A stretch of 5,419 nucleotides of DNA from an uncultured Spirochaetales bacterium (lineage in GTDB: Bacteria; Spirochaetota; Spirochaetia; Sphaerochaetales; Sphaerochaetaceae): contig CALFMX010000186.1 in NCBI GenBank assembly GCA_937902565.1, positions 1 through 5,419 on the forward strand, in the 5' to 3' direction. Shown in pieces: positions 5,368 through 5,419 of this stretch. Made by a program: the position numbers and the translations under genes. The notes below the pieces were generated by a model. That model ran no database searches. It saw only the letters and a program-made list of their open reading frames with translations, and had not been told where the DNA came from. Position 1 is the stretch's first letter. Every line of letters starts with the position of its first letter.

Positions 5368-5419
5368 GCTTCTCCGAACGATCGCGCCTGAACTCAACGT
5401 GCTCGGCTACCACCGAGAT
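5306..5419 (-). CDS. C-terminal 37 residues of a probable single-stranded DNA-binding protein (5' part outside window)
   Basis: On the minus strand the frame is open from the window edge to TGA at 5308-5306. The peptide begins with VVAEHVEFRRD, which resembles the last strand of the bacterial SSB OB fold (compare the common VVADxVxFL ending). A short Ser/Gly/Glu linker follows, then a strongly acidic tail (EDWDDEEEE) and the end AIAL. SSB proteins bind single-stranded DNA through the OB fold and recruit repair and replication proteins through an acidic tail ending in DIPF. Here the last four residues align with DIPF but keep only the Ile. The SSB assignment rests on this short stretch alone; another protein with an acidic tail is possible. 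It is convergent with the dehydrogenase, and no initiator is visible. Confidence 0.5.
   Translation of the reverse strand: MSVVAEHVEFRRDRSEKPSEGSFGEDWDDEEEEAIAL

Noticed and set aside
5206..5391. Plus-strand 61-codon frame at the right edge
   Set aside because: Its composition is an antisense artefact of the acidic-tail gene, and it starts inside the palindrome without a ribosome site.

Overview
The window looks like chromosomal DNA from an anaerobic or facultative bacterium with moderately high GC. I lean towards a spirochaete of the Sphaerochaeta type, from the feel of the protein sequences and the fused two-domain iron-type permease. That placement is an impression with no marker gene behind it. 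There is no rRNA, tRNA, CRISPR array or recognisable insertion sequence.

Left block (1-3048, plus strand, GC-rich): a tightly packed operon fragment. It holds the C-terminal part of an ABC transporter ATPase (cut by the window edge), a full-length fused permease of the Fe(III)/AfuB-FbpB family, and a histidine-phosphatase-superfamily enzyme. The first two overlap by 4 bases and the third starts 4 bases after the permease stop, so the three are probably co-translated. A periplasmic binding protein gene is expected upstream, outside the window. The transporter class is clear; the substrate (ferric iron or a phosphorylated metabolite such as a hexose phosphate) is not.

Middle (3061-3426, minus strand): a small seven-cysteine protein of the YgbA / 'nitrous oxide-stimulated promoter' family, convergent with the phosphatase and only 12 bases from it. 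A 256-base divergent intergenic region (3427-3682) separates it from the next gene. This region holds a good extended -10 promoter for the small gene and a perfect TATAAT box facing the other way.

Right block (3683-5140, plus strand, visibly lower GC): a complete polyol/uronate dehydrogenase of the mannitol dehydrogenase family, 485 residues, with the full catalytic set. It stands alone with its own promoter and may have a different history from the left block.

Right edge (5141-5419): a 165-base convergent intergenic stretch packed with inverted repeats, including a 59-base near-perfect symmetrical palindrome. It is followed on the minus strand by the last 37 codons of a gene that reads like a single-stranded DNA-binding protein C-terminus (end of the OB fold, then an acidic tail) with a non-canonical final tip.

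No exotic multi-gene system is visible. The items most worth a second look are the palindrome at 5173-5231, the transporter-phosphatase coupling, the odd acidic tail at the right edge, and the regulatory region upstream of the YgbA-family gene.
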